A program made the position numbers and the translations under genes. The notes beneath the pieces are model-generated. The model was not told the origin of the DNA. It saw only the letters and a list, made by a program, of their open reading frames with translations, and did no database searches. Shown one piece after another: positions 1 through 9,598 of a DNA stretch of 64,000 bases. Each line of letters begins with the position of its first letter. The stretch's first letter is position 1. The stretch covers positions 1-64,000 of the forward strand of contig JAEUTQ010000066.1 of assembly GCA_016787445.1 (NCBI GenBank). The letters run 5' to 3'. Source of the stretch: Bacteroidia bacterium. Lineage in GTDB: Bacteria > Bacteroidota > Bacteroidia > B-17B0 > Aurantibacillaceae.

Positions 1-79
1 GTGTATACCAAGGAAATTGTTGTGCATTAGCGGCAAGCGCTGAAATCAATAGAGCGAATATGAAGATTGATTTTCTCAA
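1..79 (-). CDS. Exported protein, N-terminal fragment (cut by window edge)
   Basis: A reading frame opens with TTG at 79 and runs off the left edge. Its first 26 residues form a clear signal peptide: a basic start (RKS), a hydrophobic core (IFIFALLISALAA) and an N-A-Q cleavage site followed by QFPWYT. An in-frame TAG lies a few codons upstream, and there is no ATG or GTG, so TTG is the best start. It lies 35 bp downstream of the PrsW-like gene on the same strand and may be co-transcribed. The mature protein is outside the window and its function is unknown. Confidence 0.55.
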   Translation of the reverse strand, partial: MRKSIFIFALLISALAANAQQFPWYT

Positions 80-114
80 AATGTTGCAGTACTAATTTAC
101 GTAAAAAACAGCGA

Positions 115-1452
115 TTATTTTACATAAATCCATTCTATAAAATTAAGGTCCTTATAACTGAGAACAGCCTCATTTTCCTGATTATAAACCACTTTTAAAG
201 TAAATAAACCCGCAATAGGATGTTCTTGTTCGGTTTCTGTATCGCCGTTGGTTTTTGGCTTAATGTAATAGGTTTGATTTTGATGTTGTGCTTTATAAAC
301 TATCACATCATCATTCAAGAGTATTTTGTCGCAGAGATTAACAGTTAAAGGTTCTTTTATTTGCGTTTCATTTTCCGACAAAGGAAAGAGTTGAACCGTC
401 TTGTTTAAATAGGTGGTGAGTTTGTATTCGTAAGCGCTTTCTCCTCTTATTTTAATCGGAAATAAATATAAGAGCTTAAAATCTTCATCACCATTTTTTG
501 TGAAATAGAAAGGTAATTCAATATTAACGTTAAAATATTTACGGTAGAATATTTTAAATCGACTGGCGCGCAGAATAACGATGACTAATAATAATCCGTC
601 GGAGCTTAAACTGTTAAAGAAATAACTCAGCGCACGTTTCGGATCAAATACAATCATGTTATAAACAATTGTAAAAATGAGAGTAGCTAAATACCAAAAT
701 AAGAGGCGGTAAAAAATATTACTCGAGAAATGAATCTTTTCGTAGCTGAAGTTTTGCGAATAATTATTGGCGTTGTTTAGCATCTGCACCCAAAAATTAA
801 TACCAATTAAGTAAACAATTGTTGCAAAGAATGGTGTTACCGGTCCGAGAAAATTATTAATGAGAAAAAAATCAAACAATCCATGTGAAGAAGCAGAGGC
901 AATGAAAGCAAGAATGGTGTTGGTGTATTGATTGCCTTTATTAAAAAGTTTCAGCCGGAAAAATCCGTAAACAATAATTGTTGTATTGATGATGTGAACG
1001 AGGGCAGAGTAGAAGGCGCGTGTTGAAATAATTTGAATTCCGTAATTATTGAAGTATTTAAAGTTTTCTACAATTGAAAATCCAAGCGCGGTTACGCCCG
1101 CATAAACCAAGTAATCGATAGGTTCATTTATTTTGTTCCTGAAAACACGGAATACAATCAGAACACCAACAATTTTTGAAAGTTCTTCATTGGCGCCAAT
1201 AGCAAATATGGTATAGAGTAAATCATTATAAAATTCACCGTTCAAATCGTAGCCGGCCATATGAATGAGTCGGTATAGATATAAACTCAGAAAAGGAGTA
1301 ATACATCCAATGAGCATGGCGAGTACAAGGTTCCTTATTTTTTCAGGTTCAAATACATCAATCTTTCTGAAATAATCAATCCACATGCTAATGCTTATGA
1401 TGGCGGCTACTCCCGAAAATGACAGATATAGATAGAAAAACAAGTTGTACAT
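115..1452 (-). CDS. PrsW-type intramembrane metalloprotease
   Basis: Polytopic membrane protein of 445 residues. The N-terminal half (about residues 1-230) has several hydrophobic segments and carries the PrsW-family motifs: EExxK at E89-E90-K93, FxxxEN at F125-E129-N130, H153 in a later helix, and HxxxD at H190-D194. In Bacillus subtilis PrsW cleaves the anti-sigma factor RsiW, but the substrate here is unknown. Two further hydrophobic stretches at about 250-295 are followed by a soluble C-terminal region of about 130 residues that I do not recognise. It starts just past the terminator of the rplI operon, so it probably has its own promoter. The family call is solid; the biological role is not. 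Confidence 0.8.
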   Translation of the reverse strand: MYNLFFYLYLSFSGVAAIISISMWIDYFRKIDVFEPEKIRNLVLAMLIGCITPFLSLYLYRLIHMAGYDLNGEFYNDLLYTIFAIGANEELSKIVGVLIVFRVFRNKINEPIDYLVYAGVTALGFSIVENFKYFNNYGIQIISTRAFYSALVHIINTTIIVYGFFRLKLFNKGNQYTNTILAFIASASSHGLFDFFLINNFLGPVTPFFATIVYLIGINFWVQMLNNANNYSQNFSYEKIHFSSNIFYRLLFWYLATLIFTIVYNMIVFDPKRALSYFFNSLSSDGLLLVIVILRASRFKIFYRKYFNVNIELPFYFTKNGDEDFKLLYLFPIKIRGESAYEYKLTTYLNKTVQLFPLSENETQIKEPLTVNLCDKILLNDDVIVYKAQHQNQTYYIKPKTNGDTETEQEHPIAGLFTLKVVYNQENEAVLSYKDLNFIEWIYVK

Positions 1453-1472
1453 GTTTGATAAAGATAAAATAA

Positions 1473-1503
1473 AAAACCCCGTACTGAAAGAGTACGGGGT
1501 TTT
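1473..1503 (-). terminator. Rho-independent terminator of the rplI operon
   Basis: A perfect 13-bp stem (AAAACCCCGTACT with AGTACGGGGTTTT) surrounds a five-base loop. Read on the minus strand it lies 18 bp after the rplI stop and ends in a T-run. The stem is nearly symmetric, so it could also work on the plus strand. Confidence 0.85.
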
Positions 1504-1521
1504 TAAATAAAGTGATTAAAA

Positions 1522-1968
1522 TTATTCAGCTACAACTTCAAAACTTACAGTTGCAGATACTTCTTTGAATAAACGCACTTTTGCGTTATAAGTACCTAAA
1601 GCTTTAATTGAATCTTCGCTGATTTCAATGTTTTTACGTTCTACAGGGTAACCTGCTTTGTTTAAAGCTTCGGCCACCTGGATAGTAGTAACTGATCCGA
1701 AAATCTTACCATTTTCACCGGCTTTAGCGCCAATTTTAATAGTAACACCTGCTAATTTCTCAGCATTTGCCTGAGCTTCTTTACGTAATTTCTCTTCTTT
1801 AAATGCACGTTGCTTTAATACTTCAGCATGCATTTTACGAGCACCTTCAGTAGCTAATACTGCCATGCCGCGTGGGATTAAAAAGTTACGACCGTAACCC
1901 GGACGCACCTTTACAAGTTCGTCAGCGAACCCTAATCCTTTGATATCTTGTTTTAAAATAACTTCCAT
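1522..1968 (-). CDS. rplI: 50S ribosomal protein L9
   Basis: 148 residues, the normal L9 length. The N-terminal domain has the typical opening MEVILKQDIKGLG and the segment VRPGYGRNFLIPRGMA that binds 23S rRNA. A long charged helix (about residues 50-75) and a C-terminal domain beginning near KIGAKAGENGKIFGSV follow. It is the last gene of rpsF-rpsR-rplI, 19 bp after rpsR, and is followed by a strong terminator. Confidence 0.97.
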   Translation of the reverse strand: MEVILKQDIKGLGFADELVKVRPGYGRNFLIPRGMAVLATEGARKMHAEVLKQRAFKEEKLRKEAQANAEKLAGVTIKIGAKAGENGKIFGSVTTIQVAEALNKAGYPVERKNIEISEDSIKALGTYNAKVRLFKEVSATVSFEVVAE

Positions 1969-1987
1969 TGTAATAATTATTTAAATT

Positions 1988-2254
1988 TTATTTTAATAAA
2001 TCGGCCACATAAGGCATTAACGCTAAGTGACGGGCACGTTTTACGGCTTGAGCCACTTTACGCTGGTATTTTAATGAAGTACCGGTTAAACGGCGTGGTA
2101 ACAATTTACCTTGCTCATTCACGAACTTTAATAAAAAATCAGGGTCTTTGTAATCGATGTATTTAATACCACTTTTCTTAAAACGGCAGTATTTTTTCTT
2201 TTTTACCTCCGCAGTTGGAGGGTTTAAAAAACGTATTTCATTATTATTTGCCAT
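1988..2254 (-). CDS. rpsR: 30S ribosomal protein S18
   Basis: 88 residues. It contains the S18 core: a basic, aromatic-rich N-terminal half ([21 protein letters not shown]) and the C-terminal stretch [20 protein letters not shown] that packs on S6 and 16S rRNA in the small-subunit platform. It lies between rpsF and rplI, the usual order in Bacteroidota, with short gaps (25 and 19 bp) that suggest one transcript. Confidence 0.97.
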   Translation of the reverse strand: MANNNEIRFLNPPTAEVKKKKYCRFKKSGIKYIDYKDPDFLLKFVNEQGKLLPRRLTGTSLKYQRKVAQAVKRARHLALMPYVADLLK

Positions 2255-2279
2255 ACAAAATTTCTTTAAAGGTTAATAA

Positions 2280-2651
2280 TTAAGCGTTAGCTGATTCTTT
2301 CTTTTTAGTCTTACCTTCAGCCACTTTACCTTTACGTTTTTCGCTGTAAGCAATAGCGTGTTTATCTAAAGCAACGGTTAAGAAACGTAACACTCTTTCA
2401 TCACGTTTGTAAGTAGTTTCAAGAGTAGAGATTAAGTTCTCTGCATCTCCTGAAAACTCGATAAGGTGATAAAAACCTGTTGTTTTCTTCTGAATTGGGT
2501 AAGCTAACTTACGTAAGCCCCAGTGTTCTTCGTTCACTACCTTCGCTCCCAAATCGGTGAGTGCTTTTTTAAATTTTTTTGCGGCCTCCTTTGCCTGTTC
2601 ATCAGACAAAACGGGAGTTAAAATGAAGACCGTCTCATAACGTTTTTCCAT
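2280..2651 (-). CDS. rpsF: 30S ribosomal protein S6
   Basis: 123 residues. It opens with the S6 pattern [17 protein letters not shown] and has the central motif [22 protein letters not shown], typical of the ferredoxin-like S6 fold that pairs with S18. The tail from about residue 105 is rich in Lys and Glu, as in many S6 proteins. It is the first gene of the S6-S18-L9 operon, which also carries S18 and L9 downstream. Confidence 0.97.
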   Translation of the reverse strand: MEKRYETVFILTPVLSDEQAKEAAKKFKKALTDLGAKVVNEEHWGLRKLAYPIQKKTTGFYHLIEFSGDAENLISTLETTYKRDERVLRFLTVALDKHAIAYSEKRKGKVAEGKTKKKESANA

Positions 2652-2672
2652 AATTGTTTTTTAATAGGGGTG

Positions 2673-2680
2673 CGAAGTTA
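2673..2680 (-). promoter_or_regulatory. Possible -7 element for rpsF operon
   Basis: On the minus strand TAACTTCG differs from the Bacteroidota -7 consensus TAnnTTTG at one base and lies 21 bp upstream of the rpsF ATG. I see no good -33 TTG at the usual spacing, so this is tentative. The rest of the 221-bp divergent gap (2652-2872) shows nothing else I can name. Confidence 0.35.
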
Positions 2681-2872
2681 ATGAATTTACTTGGTTGTAA
2701 GAAGAAATACCTAAGAATTAATTTCAACACTAAATCGGTTTAACGTATGTTTTATTTATATTACTGAAAATCAATTGTTTAAATTAGTTATAAACTCATA
2801 AGTTTTTGCTAAAAAACTGGACATTGACTGTGCAATGGTTTAATTTTATTAGATATCCCTAATCATCTAACC

Positions 2873-5596
2873 ATGAAGTATCTATACCCGATTTTCTTTA
2901 CGCTTTTCTGTACCTCAATTTTTGCCACTCAAAACTTTTCTATTGGTGAAAATTTAGCGTTTGTTCCAAACCGCGGACAAATTGTAAATGATGCAGGAGC
3001 TCCGGCAACAACGGTACATTATCGTGCCAGTATTCCGGGAATTGAGTTTTATATTACGGATAATGGCATTTCCTACGTTTTTTTAAAACACCATCGCGAT
3101 GAGTATGATCCGGCTTTAGGTGGAAGTCCTAACCCCAATTTCAATCCCACTACCGATTTTGCACGTACGGATATGATTCTCAAAAACGCGATTATTAATC
3201 GTAGTAATGTGATTGAAGAATTTGAAACAGCATCAGGTTGGAATTATTATTATGCGCATTGTGCCGACGGAATTACGAATTTAAAAGGATATCACAAATT
3301 AACATATCGTAATGTTTACCCCAATATTGATTGGGTTATTTACAGTGATAATTCCGGAAAATTAAAATATGAGTTTGTTGTAAAACCCGGAGGTAATCCC
3401 GCGGATATAAAGATGGAATACAAATGGGCAAAAGTAAAAATAGAACCTACAGCAATTACTCTTACCAATCCAATGGGTGAGATTAAAGAACAAAATTTGT
3501 ATGCCTATGTGAAGGAAACTAACACGCAAGTTCCTGCTAATTTTATTGAAATAGCTGAAAATACAGTGGCATTTAACGTGGCTACTCCAACCGGAGGAAA
3601 AACCCTGGTCATTGATCCACCTTTATACTGGTCAACTTATTGGGGAAGTGCAGGCGGTGAACAAACCATGGCTCTAATTTGCTCGGGTACCGGCGAATAT
3701 GTTTATATCGCAGGTTATACCAATAGTACGAGTTACCCTACAACTAATCCGGGAGCCGGTGTTTATTATCAAGGAACTTTAGCAGGAGGAACAGATGCTT
3801 TTGTTGCGAAGTTCGATACTCTGGGTGTTCATTTTTGGTCAACCTATTATGGAGGTTCTCTAAATGAGGGTGCAACAAGTTATACGGGAATTTCGATTGC
3901 GGTTGGACAAGGAAACACGCTATGGATGGTTGGTACAACTAACTCTACTAATTTGCCTTTACAAAATGGAGGTGGAGGGGCTTATTACCAAGCAGCATTA
4001 GCGGGAGGGTATGATATTTTCGTTGCAAAGTTTGATTTGGCCGGTGTTCGTCAGCATGCAACTTACATTGGCGGTACACTTGATGATGGTGGTTTGTCGC
4101 ATGGTAACGGTGCAGATTGCGATGCTTCCGGAAATTTATTCATTGCATCGCGTATGTTGTCTACTAATTTTCCATTGGTAAATCCGGGCGGAACTTCATA
4201 TTTTGATAATACACAAAACGGCAGTGATGATATCGTGTTGATTAAATTGAGTCCTGCCGGTGCTATGTTGTGGTCTACTATTTACGGTGGTACAGGCGAT
4301 GATATTAACTACTCTATGGATTTACATGTCGATAGAATAAACAATAAAGTTTATTTGGGAACATGTTCTGCTTCAACAAACATTCCAACACTTAATCCGG
4401 GTGGCTCTTTTTATTTTGATAACACGCAAAACGGAGCTACTGATATGTATTTGGCGCGATTCTCATTGACAGGTACTTTAGAGTGGGGTACATTTATTGG
4501 CGGAAGTGGTGATGAGTGGCTCGCTATGTCGGTTTCAACGGCACCCGACGGAGATGTAGCCATGATTAATTTAACCGGTTCTACAAATATGCCTTTGGTA
4601 AATCCCGGCGGTACTGCATTTTTTGATAATACGCACAATGGTGGAAGTTGGGATATTTATGTTTGTCGTTTCGAAAGTACGGGTCAAATGAGTTGGAGTA
4701 CATATTATGGCACGGCTAATAATGAACATTGTCAGCATAATTTAACGTTCGATGGCAATGGAAACATTATTATTTGTGGAGTGTCAGACGGAACAGCTTC
4801 CCCACCAACGTTTAATCCGGGTGGTGCACATTTTTACGATGGTACAAAAGATGCTCAAGGTACTTACTGTTTAGTTCAATTTGACCCTACAGGTACAATG
4901 CTTTGGGGAACTTATTGGGGAGGTTCCGGTCACGACCACATTTTAGGCGCAGTAGGAGCATGTATTGGTGTAAGTGCTCACAGTGATATATTTTTAACAG
5001 GTGAAACAAACTCAACCGATTTGCCAATGCTTAACCCAGGTTTAGGCGCATTTTATAAGCCTACTAATAGTGGTGGACAAGAAGGTTTTGTGGCAAAATT
5101 TGAAAATGACATTCTGGCTCCATTGCCTGTAGAGTTAAAATCTTTCAGTTGTGAGCCGGCCATAAATGGAATTAATGTGTTTTGGTCGACTGCCATGGAA
5201 ATTAATAACGATTATTTTCTCTTAGAGAAAACATATGATGGGAATAATTTCACAACACTCACAAGCGTAAAAGGCGCCGGTAATTCCGCATCTTCAAAAA
5301 ATTATTATTATCTGGATGAGAATCCTTCACGCGGCGCAAATTATTATCGCTTATCTCAATACGATAAAAATGGTGGCGTTAAATTCTTTAAGCTCATCAG
5401 TTGCGAACAAAGCGCTTCAATGAATGATGAGGTTACTATTCATGTTTACTCGGTGAGCGGACAATTCATGTTTTCTCAAAAAACAAGTAATTACCGCGAA
5501 TTGTTGGATAAGTCAGATATCGCTCGCGGAATTTATTTGGTGGAGATTATCGGCAGCAACGAATCTCGCAGTGTTAAGTATGTGAAAACAAATTAG
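2873..5596 (+). CDS. Secreted SBBP-repeat beta-propeller protein with degenerate T9SS tail
   Basis: 907 residues with a signal peptide (MKYLYPIFFTLFCTSIFA). Residues 25-250 resemble the domain that precedes SBBP repeats in Bacteroidota proteins (NLAFVPNRGQI near the start). From about 252 to 740 there are seven repeats of about 70 residues, each with a W/F-[SG]-T-[YF]-x-G-G core and an AFVAKFD-like strand, consistent with a seven-bladed propeller. A fibronectin-like module (LPVELKSF...NDYFLLEKT) and a C-terminal sorting region (YSVSGQF...GIYLVEI) follow. The usual YPNP start of a type A sorting domain is missing. It is probably secreted by T9SS; ligand or enzymatic role unknown. Its stop overlaps the convergent 5593 gene by 4 bp. 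Confidence 0.82.
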   Translation: MKYLYPIFFTLFCTSIFATQNFSIGENLAFVPNRGQIVNDAGAPATTVHYRASIPGIEFYITDNGISYVFLKHHRDEYDPALGGSPNPNFNPTTDFARTDMILKNAIINRSNVIEEFETASGWNYYYAHCADGITNLKGYHKLTYRNVYPNIDWVIYSDNSGKLKYEFVVKPGGNPADIKMEYKWAKVKIEPTAITLTNPMGEIKEQNLYAYVKETNTQVPANFIEIAENTVAFNVATPTGGKTLVIDPPLYWSTYWGSAGGEQTMALICSGTGEYVYIAGYTNSTSYPTTNPGAGVYYQGTLAGGTDAFVAKFDTLGVHFWSTYYGGSLNEGATSYTGISIAVGQGNTLWMVGTTNSTNLPLQNGGGGAYYQAALAGGYDIFVAKFDLAGVRQHATYIGGTLDDGGLSHGNGADCDASGNLFIASRMLSTNFPLVNPGGTSYFDNTQNGSDDIVLIKLSPAGAMLWSTIYGGTGDDINYSMDLHVDRINNKVYLGTCSASTNIPTLNPGGSFYFDNTQNGATDMYLARFSLTGTLEWGTFIGGSGDEWLAMSVSTAPDGDVAMINLTGSTNMPLVNPGGTAFFDNTHNGGSWDIYVCRFESTGQMSWSTYYGTANNEHCQHNLTFDGNGNIIICGVSDGTASPPTFNPGGAHFYDGTKDAQGTYCLVQFDPTGTMLWGTYWGGSGHDHILGAVGACIGVSAHSDIFLTGETNSTDLPMLNPGLGAFYKPTNSGGQEGFVAKFENDILAPLPVELKSFSCEPAINGINVFWSTAMEINNDYFLLEKTYDGNNFTTLTSVKGAGNSASSKNYYYLDENPSRGANYYRLSQYDKNGGVKFFKLISCEQSASMNDEVTIHVYSVSGQFMFSQKTSNYRELLDKSDIARGIYLVEIIGSNESRSVKYVKTN

Positions 5597-5832
5597 GTGT
5601 TGTAAGTTTCTTCGTATTCTTCTTTGGTAATTTCTAAAGCTAAATCTTTATTATAAACCAAGTCAAACACATGGTTCATTTCAGGAAGCTGAATAGCTTT
5701 GATGAGATTTTTTATTTTTTTACTTCCGATTAACTGAATTTCTTCGAATTCATTTCGTGATATAATTTTAAAATAACTTTTACCATTCTTATACTTACGG
5801 TAAACAGGAAAATTTATATCTTCAAAGGCCAT
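5593..5832 (-). CDS. Small conserved-looking protein of unknown function
   Basis: 79 residues, acidic and lysine-rich, with no signal peptide or membrane segment (starts MAFEDINFPVYRKYKNGKSYFKI). I do not recognise the family. The gene is supported by context: it fills the space exactly between two good genes, ends 4 bp inside the stop of the convergent propeller gene and starts one base from the ATG of the divergent nuclease gene. The sequence looks protein-like (alternating polar and hydrophobic residues) rather than a shadow. Confidence 0.65.
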   Translation of the reverse strand: MAFEDINFPVYRKYKNGKSYFKIISRNEFEEIQLIGSKKIKNLIKAIQLPEMNHVFDLVYNKDLALEITKEEYEETYNT

Positions 5833-5833
5833 T

Positions 5834-8677
5834 ATGCTCGCTTTTTTAAATCAGGTTGCTCAGTATATCCATCAAAATTACGATAAAAAAATCGATCAGC
5901 TTTGTATTGTCCTACCCAATAAGCGTGGCGCTCTCTTCTTAAAAAATTATCTGGCTAAAACATACAACCAAACTATCTGGCTACCCTCCATCATTTCAGC
6001 CGAAGATTTGATACGTGAACTTTCCGGTTTGCAAAATTTGGAGGAGGTAGAACTCATTTGCAGTTTGTATGAAACGTATATTGAAGTATACAACGAAAAT
6101 CCCGAAAGTTTCGAATCGTTTGCCAAATGGGGAAATTTAATTTTGCAGGATTTTAATGAAATTGACCGCTATCTGGCAGATGGTGTTTCCCTCTATAGTA
6201 ATCTGCGCGACATTAAGGAAATTGAAAATTGGAGTTTATCACAAGAGGAATTGACCGATTTTCAGAAAAATTACATCAAATTCATGGGTAAACTCGGCAG
6301 TATCTATTCACAGTTTACTTCCAAATTACTTGAGCAGGGTAAAGCTTATCAGGGTTTAGCTTACAGACAGGCTGCAAAAAATCTCGAGAAAACTGATTTC
6401 ACCAATCGTTATCATAAATTTATTTTCTGTGGTTTTAACGCTTTAAATAGTGCTGAAACTTTTATTTTTTCCAAACTATGTGAAGCCGGGAAAGCAGAAA
6501 TGTTATGGGATGCTGATACATATTATTTAGAGAGTACGGTGCAGGAGGCGGGATTGTTCCTTCGCCGTAATCAGAAAGTTTTTGGCGAAAAGAATTTCAA
6601 TTTCATTCACAGTTATTTTAAAGAAGAAAAACAAATCGATATCATCGCTGTTCCTAAACAAATTGGACAGGCGCAAACCGTTAGTAAAGTCATCGATGAT
6701 CTTATTAAGCAAGGTGAGAGCCCGGATACAATTGCGGTAGTTTTGGCTAACGAAAAAATGTTATGGCCGGTTCTGAAATTATTACCGAATAGTATTGAGC
6801 ATGTCAACATTACCATGGAGTATCCGGTAAAATACACGTCTCCATTCAGTTTTATTGATAATTTACTCAAGTTGCAAGTCGCTTTTGAGAATCAAAACAG
6901 AAGTAATCCGACAATTTATTACAAGGATTTTTTAAGTCTGCTGCGCCATAACTTTTTTGCTGAGCTTTCCCTTATTAAGTCTTTGAAAAACACCAATGAA
7001 ATTATACATCGAATTTTAGATAAAAATTACGCTTTTATTTCGGATAAACTTTTGAAAGAATTGTTTGCAGAGGATTATAACAGTATAAAACTTTTATTTA
7101 CTCCCTGGAAAAGCGCGAAGGAAGCTGCTCATATCATAAGTAATTTATTGTCGGAGGTCAAAGCACATTATTTAAATTCTGAGATTAATTCATATAAAAG
7201 TTTAGAATTGGAATACCTTGAGGTATTAATTCGAAATTTTAATCGTGTCAATGACTTCATCAACAAGTATTCTTACTTTGATTCTTTAAAATCGTTTCGG
7301 ATTCTATTCAGTCAAATCGTTGGCACTTCATCCGCCGCGTTTTTGGGAGAGCCATTAAAAGGACTACAAATTATGGGTGTTCTGGAAACACGAACACTCG
7401 ATTTTAAAAACGTGATTTTTGTATCGGTGAATGAAGGTGTGTTGCCTTCCGGAAAATCCATCAATTCATTTATCCCGAACGATCTGAAAAGATATTTTAA
7501 CCTTCCGTTATATGGCGATAAAGATGCCATCTATGCTTATCACTTTTACCGCTTGTTGCAAAGAGCCGAGAAATGTTTCATCACCTACGATACCGAAACA
7601 GATACATTTGGTAAAGGCGAAAAAAGCCGATTTGTAAGTCAGCTGCAGTTCGAATTAAATAATTACAATCCTGCCATTAAGATTAATGAGTATGTGGCAC
7701 AAAGTAATTTAGATTTTAATAAGGAAGAATATCAAGTTCGCATCCCAAAAAATACAGCGGCATTAGACAGAATTTTAAATAAGGCTCTTAATAATGAGGA
7801 ATACAAAGGTTTATCACCTTCTTCATTGATAACTTATAAAGATTGCGCACTTAAATTTTATTTCCGTTATGGTGTAGGATTGGTGGAACCGGTGGAGTTG
7901 GAAGAGTCGGCAGAAGCGAACACATTCGGTTCAATATTACATGAAGCCCTTGAGAAATTATACACGCCATATATCAATAATAAAATAACCACATCACTCA
8001 TTAAGTCACTTAAACCCGGCGTATCCGGAGCGGTTGAATCAGCTTTCTTAAATTATTTTTCGGAATCGGAAGCGTTTATGGGCAAAAATCTTCTGCAACA
8101 AAATGTGTTAAAGGTGTATGTAGAGAAATTGCTGGATTTTGACATCGATCAAATCAATAATTCCGAAACAGATTCTTTTACCATTTTGGCTCTTGAAAAG
8201 GAAATGGAAGCGCATGTTAAAATAGTCGTGAACGGAAAAGAAACGAATGCTTTTATTAAAGGGAAAGCCGACCGTATCGATGATTTTGAAGGTAATTTTA
8301 GAATCATTGATTATAAAAGTTCGGTTAAAGAAGGTGATAAATTTGAGTTTGTTGATTGCGCCACACTTTTTTCCAATAAAAAGTTTGATAAGATGCTTCA
8401 ATTATTTATTTACACCTGGATGACCTGGAAAAATAATTTGTCTGCACCCGAATCAATCCGTCCTTGTTTAATACCTTTTAAAGTATTCGAAAAGGAACCG
8501 CGTTACATTACTTTTAAAAAGCAACCTTTAGTGTTTACGAGCGAACTTTTAAATGATTTTGAAAATCATTTAAGTGATTATATACAAGGTATACTAACTG
8601 AAGGTGGCGAATTTGTCGCGACGGATGATGAAGATATCTGCGAGTATTGCGCCTATCGTTCCATCTGCAATCGCTAA
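5834..8677 (+). CDS. AddB/RecB-like PD-(D/E)XK nuclease
   Basis: 947 residues. The N-terminal region (CIVLPNKRGALFLKNYL) matches the Bacteroidota AddB-like helicase-fold relatives, where the Walker A is replaced by LPNKR, so it should not hydrolyse ATP there. The C-terminal nuclease begins near residue 665 and has GSILHEALE (H703), the catalytic DYK core (D826, K828) and the four cysteines of an AddB-type iron-sulfur cluster: C671 before the nuclease motifs and C936-x2-C939-x5-C945 at the very end. Such proteins work with an AddA/UvrD-like helicase in end resection of double-strand breaks. No helicase partner is adjacent. Confidence 0.85.
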   Translation: MLAFLNQVAQYIHQNYDKKIDQLCIVLPNKRGALFLKNYLAKTYNQTIWLPSIISAEDLIRELSGLQNLEEVELICSLYETYIEVYNENPESFESFAKWGNLILQDFNEIDRYLADGVSLYSNLRDIKEIENWSLSQEELTDFQKNYIKFMGKLGSIYSQFTSKLLEQGKAYQGLAYRQAAKNLEKTDFTNRYHKFIFCGFNALNSAETFIFSKLCEAGKAEMLWDADTYYLESTVQEAGLFLRRNQKVFGEKNFNFIHSYFKEEKQIDIIAVPKQIGQAQTVSKVIDDLIKQGESPDTIAVVLANEKMLWPVLKLLPNSIEHVNITMEYPVKYTSPFSFIDNLLKLQVAFENQNRSNPTIYYKDFLSLLRHNFFAELSLIKSLKNTNEIIHRILDKNYAFISDKLLKELFAEDYNSIKLLFTPWKSAKEAAHIISNLLSEVKAHYLNSEINSYKSLELEYLEVLIRNFNRVNDFINKYSYFDSLKSFRILFSQIVGTSSAAFLGEPLKGLQIMGVLETRTLDFKNVIFVSVNEGVLPSGKSINSFIPNDLKRYFNLPLYGDKDAIYAYHFYRLLQRAEKCFITYDTETDTFGKGEKSRFVSQLQFELNNYNPAIKINEYVAQSNLDFNKEEYQVRIPKNTAALDRILNKALNNEEYKGLSPSSLITYKDCALKFYFRYGVGLVEPVELEESAEANTFGSILHEALEKLYTPYINNKITTSLIKSLKPGVSGAVESAFLNYFSESEAFMGKNLLQQNVLKVYVEKLLDFDIDQINNSETDSFTILALEKEMEAHVKIVVNGKETNAFIKGKADRIDDFEGNFRIIDYKSSVKEGDKFEFVDCATLFSNKKFDKMLQLFIYTWMTWKNNLSAPESIRPCLIPFKVFEKEPRYITFKKQPLVFTSELLNDFENHLSDYIQGILTEGGEFVATDDEDICEYCAYRSICNR

Positions 8678-8678
8678 T

Positions 8679-9572
8679 TTAGGAGGCAATCACCTTTTTG
8701 TTAACGCGTCCTTTTAACCAGGCGTTAAAGAATATGGCGAGTAAAATAATTATCACACCAATATAAAAGGTAATTGATAATTGTTTGTTTTCCTGATAAA
8801 TGAAAATAGCTAATATAATTCCGTAAACGGTTTCGAGATTTACAGTTAATGTAATGGTATAAGGACTCAAATGCTTCATCAGATTCACGCTGGCAATAAA
8901 AGGGAAGGCTGTGCAAATTCCGGCTAATAAAAGCAAACCAATAACGGATTGTGAGTCCAGTTGAAAAAACGAAGCATCAAAACTTCCGGTGAATGCTAAA
9001 TAAATACTCAAACCAATTAATCCAAACCATAATTCCACATACGATATCATGGTTGAACTCACATCCTTAATCATAATGGCATTAAATACGGAAAATATTG
9101 ACGACGTTAATGCGGCCAATACACCTAAGATAATTCCTTGCCAATATAAATTCTCCACCGAAAATATCATAAGAATAGCACCAATGATAATAAGTCCGAT
9201 TAATAATTCATACCAAATGATTTTACGTTTTAAAATCAAAGGTTCTGTTAAGGCAGTGAAGAGCGTTCCTGTTGAAAAAGCGGCCATTGTTACCGAAACA
9301 TTGGAAACCTTGATAGCTCCGTAAAAGCAAAGCCAATGTATGGCTATGATAATTCCGATTAATCCGAGTTTGATTAAGTTCATCGGACTCACCCGAATGT
9401 TTTGTTTACTAACGATAATATAACCGGTAATTAAAACAAGGGTAATTAATATTCTAAACCATACTAATTGCATGGTGGAGCAAGTTATAAAGCGACCAAG
9501 GATTGGCGAGAACCCCCAAATAAACACAATGAAGTGTAACAGCAAATGATGTTTATTTATACCTTTAAACAT
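8679..9572 (-). CDS. EamA/DMT-family transporter
   Basis: 297 residues with about ten hydrophobic helices in two EamA repeats, the drug/metabolite transporter pattern. Helix 1 has FIVFIWGFSPILGRF and the second half begins near GIILGVLAALTSSIFSVFNA. A frame 20 codons longer exists (to 9632), but it would overlap the divergent cysteine desulfurase. The ATG at 9572 gives a normal transporter N-terminus (MFKGINKHHLLLHF) and leaves a 26-bp divergent gap. Substrate unknown; exporters of amino acids or metabolites are common in the family. Confidence 0.85.
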   Translation of the reverse strand: MFKGINKHHLLLHFIVFIWGFSPILGRFITCSTMQLVWFRILITLVLITGYIIVSKQNIRVSPMNLIKLGLIGIIIAIHWLCFYGAIKVSNVSVTMAAFSTGTLFTALTEPLILKRKIIWYELLIGLIIIGAILMIFSVENLYWQGIILGVLAALTSSIFSVFNAIMIKDVSSTMISYVELWFGLIGLSIYLAFTGSFDASFFQLDSQSVIGLLLLAGICTAFPFIASVNLMKHLSPYTITLTVNLETVYGIILAIFIYQENKQLSITFYIGVIIILLAIFFNAWLKGRVNKKVIAS

Positions 9573-9598
9573 TGAAACGGCAAATGTACTAATTAGGC

